A stretch of DNA of 64,000 nucleotides from Actinophytocola sp963840275 (GTDB lineage Bacteria; Actinomycetota; Actinomycetes; Mycobacteriales; Pseudonocardiaceae): positions 992,001 through 1,056,000 of the forward strand of contig CAWIYK010000007.1 in the NCBI GenBank assembly GCA_963840275.1, written 5' to 3'. A program made the translations under genes and the position numbers. The notes below the pieces were generated by a model. It saw only the letters and a list, made by a program, of their open reading frames with translations, was not told the origin of the DNA and made no database searches. Within the stretch, counting starts at the first letter, position 1. Each line of letters starts with the position of its first letter. Below are positions 18,201 through 25,074 of the stretch, piece by piece.

Positions 18201-18261
18201 CCTGTCCAACCCCGCGAGTCCCCCGTTCGAACACAGTGAGTCCCCCGTTCAGGACCACTGA
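15232..18261 (+). CDS. BTAD/NB-ARC regulator of the AfsR/SARP family
   Basis: This is a 1009-residue regulator. An OmpR-like winged helix (about residues 1-95; MEFGVLGPVEV, then SAARLIDALWDEPPPSAKAQ) leads into the bacterial transcriptional activator domain (about 100-240; GRHDDVLRELTALLTEHPYR, EPGPALRELEQRIL). An NB-ARC ATPase follows, with P-loop GPGGVGKTT near 298 and Walker B LVVLDDAAS near 376, and then a TPR-rich C-terminus. Full-length AfsR-type proteins activate secondary metabolism or development in actinomycetes. The GTG at 15232 has a GGGGG site upstream. The last residues (ASPPFEHSESPVQDH) are encoded by copies of an intergenic repeat, so the native C-terminus may have been replaced. 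No biosynthetic cluster is beside it. Confidence 0.88.
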   Translation: MEFGVLGPVEVREDGRPRAIGGGRERYVLAVLLLGAGRSTSAARLIDALWDEPPPSAKAQLHNMISKLRRGIDAGRDDLIVTNTTGYELRLSTEDTLDVLEFRGLVGEGLRARADGDAVAAVGLLGDALSLWRGQALADIPDELAAAARHALHEEKLAAAEARLDALLELGRHDDVLRELTALLTEHPYRENLYRTRMVALLGSGRRADALDTYRQAYRRLVDGLGIEPGPALRELEQRILRGEDVAPEPVRAGRVVARQLPPLTAVLTGRDKLVAELRGELTRTDRTSPVVAVLVGPGGVGKTTVALAAAGSAAAEFTGGQLYADLRGSQETPADPDVIVGRFLHALGVRQSKLPRDGDERIAMYRSMLARTRTLVVLDDAASEEQVRPLLPGDPGCATLITSRRQLGAMVGALRWTVPVLDPTDALELLGRIVGRARIAEEPDAATDLAAVCGQLPLAVSIVAARLAVRPDWTLGEFRERLSRERDRLDELAVGDLDVRASIGSSYATLSAGARKLLRLLGLVAAADWPAWVAHALLGSADRRLFEELVDVHLVEPLGRDGAGQDRYRLHDLVADFAREEVRAVESDVERTEALHRLLDGWLALAVSADGQVPHGETFPLPVSVGPPPVRVTAPYEWFDAERASLLVAVDEAVRLGRPDLAGQLALHMSGYLELRCFYEDWLGALQRAIPPVRAAGHDALLMRLLSALFAAHSLADRYPEQPKVAEEELTVARRLGDRAAEVTALGHVGRAARDNGRFRLAADRLAQAMALASEPPVERRPLVDALVGNAVLHIKSGDPALAVELLDRARDVDDTAGRTARIVLYRYLTALALVDLGRLAEARETATVALATCESIGDDVGSVYLRWTLASVDIRAGRWRAAGALLDGALRDAERLGAFDAMAELLRALGDLAAAQGRNTAAIGALHRSLEIWRRLGSQVQMARTLARLEHVLRAAGDSAAATACHREWRTTLAELELDEKCLRLPPFLSNPASPPFEHSESPVQDH

Positions 18262-18322
18262 GTTGCCGTTTCATGACAGTCACGAACCGGCGACTCACCA
18301 GGTCTGAACGGGGGACTCGCGG
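18212..18322. repeat. 22-bp direct repeats plus a distal inverted copy, entering the SARP-type gene
   Basis: Three tandem 22-bp units start at 18214 (GCGAGTCCCCCGTTC...), 18236 (GTGAGTCCCCCGTTC...) and 18258 (CTGAGTTGCCGTTTC..., diverged). An inverted copy, GAACGGGGGACTCGCGG, occupies 18306-18322 and is the exact complement of CCGCGAGTCCCCCGTTC at 18212-18228. The 17-bp arms could form a long hairpin around a 77-bp loop and act as a terminator. Units 1 and 2 encode the C-terminal residues of the upstream regulator, and its TGA lies in unit 3. Confidence 0.75.
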
Positions 18323-18424
18323 AGTTACCCACCCGTGCAGCCGACCTGCTCGCTCGTGCACTCGCGCTGGCGCGACACCGCCGCCGCGCGCGAACCTCGC
18401 GTGCAGAGACACAAGGAGGCACTC

Positions 18425-19183
18425 GTGGCCAAGCTGTCGCCGGCGCAGATCGCCGAGTACGCCCATGACGCGGGGTTCCGCGGCCAGGATCTGACCGTCG
18501 CGGTCGCCGTCGCGCTCGCCGAGTCCGGCGGCGACACGAGGGCGCACAACCCGGTGCCGCCGGACGACTCGTACGGCCTGTGGCAGATCAACATGCACGG
18601 CGGGCTCGGCCCGGACCGGCGCGACGAGTTCGACCTCGACTCGAACCGCGAGCTGTTCGACCCGAAGGAGAACGCGCAGGCCGCGTGGGAGATCTCCGGG
18701 AAGGGCGACTCGTTCGAGCCGTGGTCGACGTACACCAACGGCGCGTACAAGCAGTACCTCGACGAGGCACGCAAGGGCGTGCGCGCCCTCGACAAGAAGG
18801 GCGACAGCAAGCCGACCAAGGGCGGCGGCGGCAAGGGCGGCGGCAAGAGCGGCGGCGACGGCGGGTTCATGGTCGACCCGGACGCGCTGTCCGGTTACGC
18901 CCGCACGGCACGGAACATTTCCGACGAACTGGGCACGCTGTCCAAGCATCAGCTCAAGGGCGTCCGCAACCTGGCCGACGACAGCTTCGGCAAGATCGGC
19001 AAGGAGACCGGCTTCGCGGCCGCCCTCGACCACTTCGGCGCGGCGCTGCAACGCCAGGTCAAAGGGGTCGGGACGAACGCCGACACGCTGGCCGGCTCGG
19101 TGTCGAGGACGGCACGGCACTACCGCGACCAGGACGACGAGATCGCCCAGGAACTGCTGGGACTGCTGCGCGACAAGAACTGA
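18425..19183 (+). CDS. Lysozyme-like (SLT) protein with a type VII secretion-like C-terminal domain
   Basis: This is a 252-residue protein. Residues 1-120 carry a transglycosylase/lysozyme-like domain: the catalytic Glu in ALAESGGDTRAHN (about residue 32), then SYGLWQIN, and NAQAAWEIS. A Gly/Lys linker (GGGGKGGGKSGGDGG) leads to a helical domain (about 153-252) resembling EspC/WXG-type ESX substrates. A YxxxD motif, YRDQD, begins at residue 233 near the C-terminus. No N-terminal signal peptide is visible. The GTG start is decided by AAGGAGG at 18412-18418; the longer reading frame is discarded. The likely role is a peptidoglycan-cleaving effector or cell-wall enzyme exported by an ESX system; export is inference. 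No ESX machinery lies nearby. Confidence 0.8.
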   Translation: MAKLSPAQIAEYAHDAGFRGQDLTVAVAVALAESGGDTRAHNPVPPDDSYGLWQINMHGGLGPDRRDEFDLDSNRELFDPKENAQAAWEISGKGDSFEPWSTYTNGAYKQYLDEARKGVRALDKKGDSKPTKGGGGKGGGKSGGDGGFMVDPDALSGYARTARNISDELGTLSKHQLKGVRNLADDSFGKIGKETGFAAALDHFGAALQRQVKGVGTNADTLAGSVSRTARHYRDQDDEIAQELLGLLRDKN

Positions 19184-19515
19184 CCGGATCGACAACTTTC
19201 TTCGGCGCCGACCCGACGTTCGGCCCATACCGACGATGACCCCCACCTGCGTAAACTGGCGGCAAGCTACGCCGTCCGGTGCACTAATGGCATCTGGGAA
19301 CACCGTTGGACCAACCTCCGATGCCCACGGTCCACACCGGGGCCGGTACTCTGAGCTACGTGGTGATGACCGGATGAGCATCGACCACGAGGTGAGAAGT
19401 AGCTGACCAGGCACCGCGAGTGTCGAGATCGCCTTGCGGTCGGCAGATTGCGAGGCAGCGGATTCTTCGCTGACCAGGCGAGAGATCTGCACCTAGGTCG
19501 ACACGGGGGTTGACG
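19184..19515. other. Intergenic region before the MFS gene; no gene seen
   Basis: These 332 bp hold no convincing ORF or structured RNA. Two imperfect copies of GCTGACCAGGC occur near 19403 and 19469. A TACTCT at 19347-19352 could be a -10 element. It presumably carries the MFS promoter and the 3' region of the SLT gene. Confidence 0.4.
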
Positions 19516-20778
19516 TTGAGCCAACGAGCGCCGGGGATGTCCGCCGTGCTGGCGGTCGCCGAGTTCCGTGCGCTCTGGTTCGCCGAGGCCCAGTCCGTGT
19601 TCGGCGACCAGCTCGCCAAGGTCGCGCTCACCATCCTGGTCTTCGACCGCACCAACTCGCCGCTGTTCGCCGCGCTCGTCTACGCGCTCACGTACCTCTC
19701 GGCACTGGCCGGCGGCCTCGGCCTCTCCCAGCTCGCCGACCGGTTCCCCCGCAGGCCGCTGATGGTCACCTGCACGGCGGCGCAGGCGGTACTGGTCGGG
19801 CTGATGGCGATCCCCAACATGCCGATCCCGGTGCTGTGCGGGCTGGTGTTGTGCGTGGGGCTCGCGCAGGCGCCGGCGCTCGCCGCGCAGAACGCGGTGA
19901 CCCGCGAGATCTTCACCGACGACGATCTCTACCTGCGTAGCCAGGACCTGCGCGGCATCACCACCAACACGCTCATGCTGCTCGGCCTCGGCGTCGGCGG
20001 CATGCTGGTCGTCGCCATCGGCACCACCTGGGCGCTGTCGATCAACGCGGTGACGTTCCTGATCAGCGCCGTCGTGGTGCGCCGCTACCTGAAGAACCGG
20101 CAGGCGGCCGGCAGCAAGGAGAACGGCTGGTTCGGCGCCGCGCGGTGGGTGTTCGGCAACAGCAGGATGCGGGTGCTGCTGACGCTGTCGTGGCTGGTCG
20201 GCTTCGTCGTCATCCCCGAGGGCCTGGTCGCGCCGCTCGCCCGTGAGCTGCACGCGTCGAACTGGGCCGTCGGCTGGCTGCTCGCCGCGGACCCGTTCGG
20301 TTTCGTGTTGGGCACCTTCGTGCTGTCCAGGTTCGTCTCCGCGCAGCATCGGGTCCGGGTCGTCGGCGCGCTGGCGACCGCGTCGTGCGCGTGCCTCATC
20401 GCGTTCGTGGTCACGCCGAACGTGGGCGTCGCGCTCGCGTTGCTCGCGCTGGCCGGCGCGTTCGGCGCCTACCAGATCACCGTCAGCGCCACGTTCAACA
20501 CGCTGGTGCCGAACGAGATCCGCGGCGGCGCGTTCGGAGTGATCCGAACGGGGCTGCGGGTCTCGCAGGGCATCGGCGTCGCGATCGGCGGCGCGGTGGC
20601 AGAGGGCATCGACTCGGCCACCAATACGATCGCGCTCGCGGGTGCCCTCGGCGTCCTGATCGCCGTGCCGGCGACTGTGGCCTGGGCCAGGCAGAACCGC
20701 GCGGAGGCGGTCTACTCGGACGAGGCCGGTGGCAAGACGAACCGGGCCGGGGGGCAACCGGAGGCATCACGGGCGTGA
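19516..20778 (+). CDS. MFS transporter
   Basis: This protein of about 420 residues has 12 predicted membrane segments and the loop 2-3 motif LADRFPRRPL. The first segments are LWFAEAQSVFGDQLAKVALT and SPLFAALVYALTYLSALAGG. It resembles Enterobactin-exporter/tetracycline-type MFS proteins and is probably a proton-driven efflux pump of unknown substrate. The TTG at 19516 is preferred because GGGGG ends 6 nt upstream; the TTG at 19510 is too close to that site and the ATG at 19537 is possible. A strong hairpin follows the gene. It stands alone in its transcription unit as far as can be seen. Confidence 0.8.
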   Translation: MSQRAPGMSAVLAVAEFRALWFAEAQSVFGDQLAKVALTILVFDRTNSPLFAALVYALTYLSALAGGLGLSQLADRFPRRPLMVTCTAAQAVLVGLMAIPNMPIPVLCGLVLCVGLAQAPALAAQNAVTREIFTDDDLYLRSQDLRGITTNTLMLLGLGVGGMLVVAIGTTWALSINAVTFLISAVVVRRYLKNRQAAGSKENGWFGAARWVFGNSRMRVLLTLSWLVGFVVIPEGLVAPLARELHASNWAVGWLLAADPFGFVLGTFVLSRFVSAQHRVRVVGALATASCACLIAFVVTPNVGVALALLALAGAFGAYQITVSATFNTLVPNEIRGGAFGVIRTGLRVSQGIGVAIGGAVAEGIDSATNTIALAGALGVLIAVPATVAWARQNRAEAVYSDEAGGKTNRAGGQPEASRA

Positions 20779-21092
20779 CGTGCTGTCAATCTGTCGCGGT
20801 GGTCGCGACATACCGCCGAGGCTCAGAACTCGCGGTCCGACATCACGATTCACCTCCCGCCGTGGGGTTACCGCCGACGACCCGAGTTGTCGTCGGCGGC
20901 GAACCTACGGAGGTGTGTAACTCACCGTTAGAAATCACTGGGGGACCTCCCGCCCGGGGGCTGGCAGCAGGTGCCATCGATCCGCCGGAGCCGGCCGATG
21001 GCGTACGAGAATGTTAACCGGTCGACGTCCGTCGTGGTTTTCGTACCGTTCCGTGCACATTGAGGCGCGGTGTTGATGCAGGATGTAGGCCC
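20779..21092. terminator. Intergenic region with strong terminator hairpin (20871-20899) and an inverted repeat
   Basis: The 314-bp gap holds a perfect 11-bp stem, CCGCCGACGAC / GTCGTCGGCGG (20871-20881 and 20889-20899), with a 7-nt loop and no T-tract: a likely actinomycete terminator for the MFS gene. Further on, GTACGA (21003-21008) and TCGTAC (21041-21046) form an inverted repeat that may be an operator or promoter element for the GGDEF gene. I looked for c-di-GMP and c-di-AMP riboswitch cores in this leader and did not find one. Confidence 0.5.
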
Positions 21093-22511
21093 ATGTCGTT
21101 CACCGCTCGAGAGGGAGCCAGACCGGTGGCACCTGACGATGCGGCCTCCCCGACTCAGGCCGAGCGCGAGAGGTCGGGAACTGCGTCGACCGCACCGTCG
21201 CCAGTGTCGTCTACCAGTGTGAACGATCAGGACGCTGACCAAAAGACCACCGGCTCATTCGTCATGCATCCGAGGCGTTGGGCGTTGTGGACACAGCCGA
21301 GGCGGATCATCGCCTACTACCTCGGTGTCGAGGCCCTCGCGCTCGCCGGCATGGTCACGGCCTGCGTGCTCGCGGACATGCCGACGCGCACCGACTGGTT
21401 CCGCTTCGCGGCGCTCGCGATCTGTGCCACCAGCCATATCCAGCTGTCCCGCCGGCAGGAGGAGCGCAGGCGTAGCAAGTGGACGAAACCGCAGGTCTAC
21501 ACCGACCTGACGGGTATCTGGTCGTTCCCCGCGGTGCTCGTGCTGCCGGTCCACCTCGCGCTCCTGTTGATCGTCGTCAGCCGTGCGCAGCGCTGGTTCG
21601 TGGCACGCCGGCCACCGCACCGTTTCGTACTTGCGGCCACCAGCATGCTCACGGCCGCCCTTCTGGCCCACACGGTGCTGAGCCTTCTGGGTCAGCGTCA
21701 ATGGGACCATATGGCGGGTCTCGGCTCACTGCCCGAGTTCGCGAGCATGGTGCTGGCCGGCGGGATCTACGGTGGCGTGCAGGCGTTGATCATCGGTGGG
21801 GTGCTCGCGCTCGGCACCACGGCGCCCACGCTGCGCTCGCTGCTGGGCACCAAGGAGGACAACGAGCTCGAGGCGATGACGATCGCGCTGGGCATCGTGA
21901 CGGCGATCCTGACCGTCAACCTGCCGGCCGCGCTGGTGATCATGGTGGCGGTCGGCGTGATCGCGAACCGGATAGCCGAGGTGCGCCAGCTCCAGGTCGA
22001 CGTGCGCACCGACCCCAAGACCGGCCTGCTGAACATGCGCGGCTGGCGGGAGGTCGCGGAACGCGAGATGAACCGCGCCAGCCGCGACGACGTGCCGTGC
22101 GCGCTGCTGATGGTCGACCTCGACCATTTCAAGAGCATCAACGACACCTGGGGCCATCCGGCGGGCGACGACGTGCTCGAGTACGTCTCGCACGCGCTGC
22201 GCAGCGCGACGCGGCCGAGCGACGTGATCGGCCGGTTCGGGGGCGAGGAGTTCGTGCTGCTGCTGCCGGATGCGGGCACCGAGGAGGCCTCCGCCGCCGG
22301 GGAGCGCATCCGGCAGACGATCTCCGAGCTGCACGTGCCGACTACCGACAAGCGCGGTGGGCCGGTGGCCATCTCGAACCGGACGACGTCCGTCGGGGTG
22401 GCGGTGTATCCGGTGCACGCGAAAGCCTTGGACGCGCTGCTGCAGGCCGCGGACGCCGCGGTGTACGAGGCCAAGGAGGGCGGCCGGGACCAGGTCCGGT
22501 TGGCCGGCTGA
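21093..22511 (+). CDS. Membrane-bound GGDEF diguanylate cyclase
   Basis: This protein of about 472 residues has a polar N-terminus, then about six to eight membrane helices (about residues 60-305, e.g. IIAYYLGVEALALAGMVTAC and FPAVLVLPVHLALLLIVVS). A GGDEF domain follows, with DHFKSINDTWGHPAGDD and the active-site RFGGEEF near residue 380. GGEEF is a catalytically competent signature, so it should make c-di-GMP from two GTP. No inhibitory RxxD is obvious five residues before the GGEEF. The ATG at 21093 is used; a GTG at 21126 with GGGAG upstream is a good alternative. In filamentous actinomycetes c-di-GMP acts through BldD and controls development. Confidence 0.88.
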   Translation: MSFTAREGARPVAPDDAASPTQAERERSGTASTAPSPVSSTSVNDQDADQKTTGSFVMHPRRWALWTQPRRIIAYYLGVEALALAGMVTACVLADMPTRTDWFRFAALAICATSHIQLSRRQEERRRSKWTKPQVYTDLTGIWSFPAVLVLPVHLALLLIVVSRAQRWFVARRPPHRFVLAATSMLTAALLAHTVLSLLGQRQWDHMAGLGSLPEFASMVLAGGIYGGVQALIIGGVLALGTTAPTLRSLLGTKEDNELEAMTIALGIVTAILTVNLPAALVIMVAVGVIANRIAEVRQLQVDVRTDPKTGLLNMRGWREVAEREMNRASRDDVPCALLMVDLDHFKSINDTWGHPAGDDVLEYVSHALRSATRPSDVIGRFGGEEFVLLLPDAGTEEASAAGERIRQTISELHVPTTDKRGGPVAISNRTTSVGVAVYPVHAKALDALLQAADAAVYEAKEGGRDQVRLAG

Positions 22512-22818
22512 GCGGGCGGGGGTGGCCGCTGGCCCCCTCGAACCACGCTACGGCACAGGGACGACAGTTCCGGCTCGTCGTCCACAGCCCTGTGGACAAG
22601 TCGTCGGGCTGTGGACAAGTCGTTGTCGCGCGCTCGGGGTTGTCGGTGGCCGCCGGTAGCGTGGATACCGGGGGCCGGCGGCCACCTCCACGTTCTCGAC
22701 CCGGACGCGGGTCACTCTCCAGTGCTGCTCACGACCCTGAGGTCACCCCTGAGTACGACGTGGAAGATCAGGGTGAAACCGGATGGTCTGCCTACGCTCG
22801 GCGAGTAGCCTTCGATCC
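22512..22818. other. Intergenic region containing two perfect DnaA boxes
   Basis: There is no gene in these 307 bp. TGTGGACAA, the exact complement of the DnaA box TTGTCCACA, occurs at 22591-22599 and again at 22610-22618 in the same orientation, 19 bp apart. A weaker inverted copy, CGTCCACAG, starts at 22579, making TCCACAGCCCTGTGGA a near-palindrome. There is no AT-rich unwinding element and no dnaA/dnaN neighbour, so this is not an obvious oriC. A TACGCT near 22792 may be the -10 of the next gene. Confidence 0.6.
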
Positions 22819-24945
22819 ATGGGGAACCCAGGACGGTTGCCCCGGCTCAGTGCTCTGGTGGCGATCGTGCTGGCTGCGGCCGGTTTCGCGGTGATCGCCT
22901 CCCGGCCGGACTCACCGCAGTACCACTCGCCGACGGGGGACGTCGCCAAGGCGCAGCGGGCGATCGAGGACCAGCTGGACCCCGGGTCGGGGCGGGATCC
23001 GATCGCGGAGCTGCCGGCGGACTTCACGGCGGTCAGCGGGCGCGAGCCGGTGCACATGCGAGCATCGGACGGCACGGTCCGCGCGGTGCACCCCGGCGGG
23101 GGCTGCTCCTCCCCGTGGGGTGACACACGCTGGGACTACAGCGTCGGCTGCAAGGCGCACGACCTCGGCTACGACCTGCTGCGGTACGCCGAGCGCAAGG
23201 GACAACCCCTCGCACCGGAGCTGCGGGAGCGGCTCGACGAGCGGCTGTCGATGGACATGCACGCCCAGTGCCGCCACAACCCGCGCGACTCGGCCGGCGC
23301 GTGTGAGGTCGTCGCGTCGGTCTACACGGTCGGGCTGGTCGTCAACTCCTGGCACCAGCGGTGGGGCCCGCCCCGCAACGAGCCCGTCGGGCCGTGGTCC
23401 GTCGCCATGTTCGTGATCATGTTGCTGATCGCCGTGCGCGCGCCCGCCATCGCCAGGAAGGGCGCCCGCCGCCAGCCGGTCACCGAGCCGCGGCCCCGCC
23501 TGACCGACACCGAACAGGCGCAGGCGCACAGCATGAGCTTCCTGCGCATCCTGTCCCTCACCGGCATCGTGCTCGGGGAGTCCCTGCTGGCCTTCACCAT
23601 GCGCGACGACCTCGAACCGGCGTGGACATGGCCGTTCACCTGGCTGCTGCAGCTCGTCCCGCTGTTCTTCCTCGCCGGCGGGCACTCCAACCTGCTCGCG
23701 TGGCGGGCCATGCGCGACACCGGCGGCGGCTACCTCACGTTCCTCGCCGGCCGCATCGGCTGGCTGATCCGCCCGGTGCTGGCGTTCGTCATCGCCTGGC
23801 TCGTCATCCCGCTGTCGCTCGAGATGCTGCAGGCGCCCGAGAGCGCGGTGACCGCGTTCAGCAGGCTGATCGTGCAGCCGCTGTGGCTGCTCGGGCTGTA
23901 CGTCCTCGCCGTGGCCGCCACACCGCTCATGCACCGCCTGCACAAGGCGTTCCCGCTCGTCACCCCCGCGGTCCTGCTCGCCGGGGTCGTCGGCCTCTCG
24001 TTCGCCGGCGGCTCGATCGCCGCGCACGCGGGCGGCGTCCTCGTCGCACTGCTGTTCGGCCAGCTCGCGTTCCACTACGCGGACGGCACGCTGTGGCGGG
24101 TGCCCCGCTGGGTGCTGCTGACCACGGCCGCGGTCGCGTTCGCCGGTCTCGTGCTGCTCACGACCTTCGGCGCCCAACCGAGGCTGCAGCTCGCCGAGCC
24201 GACCGGGTACGCCGCGTTCGCGCCGTCGCTCGCCGGGGTGCTGCTGATCGGGGTCGTGCAGACGGCACTGGTCGCGCTGCCCAGGGAACGCGGCCTCCGC
24301 GCCCTCGCGACCAGCGCCCCAGCCCGGATCGTGGCCGTCGTCCGCGCGGCGCCGATGACGGTGTACCTCGTGTACCTGTGCGCGATGCTCCTGGTCGAGG
24401 GCCTGGTCGGGCTGGCGCGCAGCGCGGGCTGGCTCGGTTGGCTCGCCCAGCCGCGCACGATCTTCGCCGTGGGACTGATCGCGCTGCCGACGCTGCTCGC
24501 GTTCCTCTGGTTCGAGCGGCGCACGCCGGCGCCGCGGCCCCACGAGCCGGGCCCGGAGCCGCGGCGCGGCTGGCCGGACATGCTCGCCGCCGGCCTCGGC
24601 GTCACGTACGGGGCGCTCGGTGTGGTGGGCTTCGCGGTCGCCGGGCTGTCCGGGTGGACCGAGTCGGCCAACGTGCTCGGCCTGCCCATCGACCCGATGG
24701 CGAACCTCATCCACCTGCTGCTCGGCTGGTACCTCGTGCACTGCGTGCACCTGCAGACCAGCTCGCGGCCCGGTCCGTGGCTGGTCACCGCGGTCGCGTG
24801 CGTCGCGCCGATGCTCACGACGGTTAGCGGCGCCGGCACCGTGGTACACGGGATGACGATGGCGGTCGCGCTGGCCGTCGCCGTGGTCTGTGTGCCGGCG
24901 CGAGCGCGCACGACGAGCGCGCAGCCGGTGCCGGCGAGCCGCTGA
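22819..24945 (+). CDS. Phospholipase A2-like domain fused to a polytopic acyltransferase-3-like membrane domain
   Basis: This is a 708-residue protein. A signal anchor (SALVAIVLAAAGFAVIASRP) is followed by an extracytoplasmic domain (about residues 35-190) with the prokaryotic phospholipase A2 signature DYSVGCKAHDLGYDLLRYA. The His-Asp dyad is about 114-115, and further cysteines lie in MHAQCRHN and GACEVV. From about residue 195 there are some 14 hydrophobic helices; their layout and GHSNLLAWRAMRDTGGGYL recall acyltransferase-3/OpgC-like proteins. The start is taken at the ATG at 22819, just before the signal anchor. The assignment of the membrane part is by pattern only. A role in lipid remodelling or extracellular acyl transfer is inference. 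Confidence 0.65.
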   Translation: MGNPGRLPRLSALVAIVLAAAGFAVIASRPDSPQYHSPTGDVAKAQRAIEDQLDPGSGRDPIAELPADFTAVSGREPVHMRASDGTVRAVHPGGGCSSPWGDTRWDYSVGCKAHDLGYDLLRYAERKGQPLAPELRERLDERLSMDMHAQCRHNPRDSAGACEVVASVYTVGLVVNSWHQRWGPPRNEPVGPWSVAMFVIMLLIAVRAPAIARKGARRQPVTEPRPRLTDTEQAQAHSMSFLRILSLTGIVLGESLLAFTMRDDLEPAWTWPFTWLLQLVPLFFLAGGHSNLLAWRAMRDTGGGYLTFLAGRIGWLIRPVLAFVIAWLVIPLSLEMLQAPESAVTAFSRLIVQPLWLLGLYVLAVAATPLMHRLHKAFPLVTPAVLLAGVVGLSFAGGSIAAHAGGVLVALLFGQLAFHYADGTLWRVPRWVLLTTAAVAFAGLVLLTTFGAQPRLQLAEPTGYAAFAPSLAGVLLIGVVQTALVALPRERGLRALATSAPARIVAVVRAAPMTVYLVYLCAMLLVEGLVGLARSAGWLGWLAQPRTIFAVGLIALPTLLAFLWFERRTPAPRPHEPGPEPRRGWPDMLAAGLGVTYGALGVVGFAVAGLSGWTESANVLGLPIDPMANLIHLLLGWYLVHCVHLQTSSRPGPWLVTAVACVAPMLTTVSGAGTVVHGMTMAVALAVAVVCVPARARTTSAQPVPASR

Positions 24946-24990
24946 CCGGAGCGAAATGCGCGCGCCGGTTCGATCACGGTGCGCGACGTA

Positions 24991-25018
24991 TGCCACCCTA
25001 CTGGACAACCTGGTGGCA
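24991..25018. promoter_or_regulatory. Inverted repeat upstream of the LCP gene
   Basis: TGCCACC (24991-24997) and GGTGGCA (25012-25018) form a perfect 7-bp inverted repeat with a 14-bp spacer, 57 bp before the LCP GTG. It could be an operator or the stem of a terminator for the preceding membrane protein gene. Confidence 0.35.
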
Positions 25019-25074
25019 CCCACGTACGTCTTGTCTAAGTGGGAGGAAGCCGCGGGGAGCGGGAGGGAGTCGGG

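Noticed and set aside
15232..18261. SARP-type regulator as the sign of an antibiotic biosynthetic gene cluster
   Set aside because: No polyketide, peptide synthetase or tailoring genes lie next to it; neighbours are an SLT/type VII-like protein and a single MFS gene.
19184..19515. tRNA or small RNA gene in the gap before the MFS gene
   Set aside because: No cloverleaf, no T-loop GGTTCGA-type core and no clear terminator-linked hairpin could be found by eye.
20780..21092. Possible c-di-AMP or c-di-GMP riboswitch in the leader of the diguanylate cyclase gene (GGGGGACC near 20941, GGTGAATC on the opposite strand)
   Set aside because: The conserved cores are not in the right order or on the right strand, and the strong hairpin at 20871-20899 is better explained as a terminator.
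22560..22640. Replication origin
   Set aside because: Only two perfect DnaA boxes and no AT-rich unwinding element or dnaA/dnaN/gyrB neighbours; retained only as a DnaA-box cluster.
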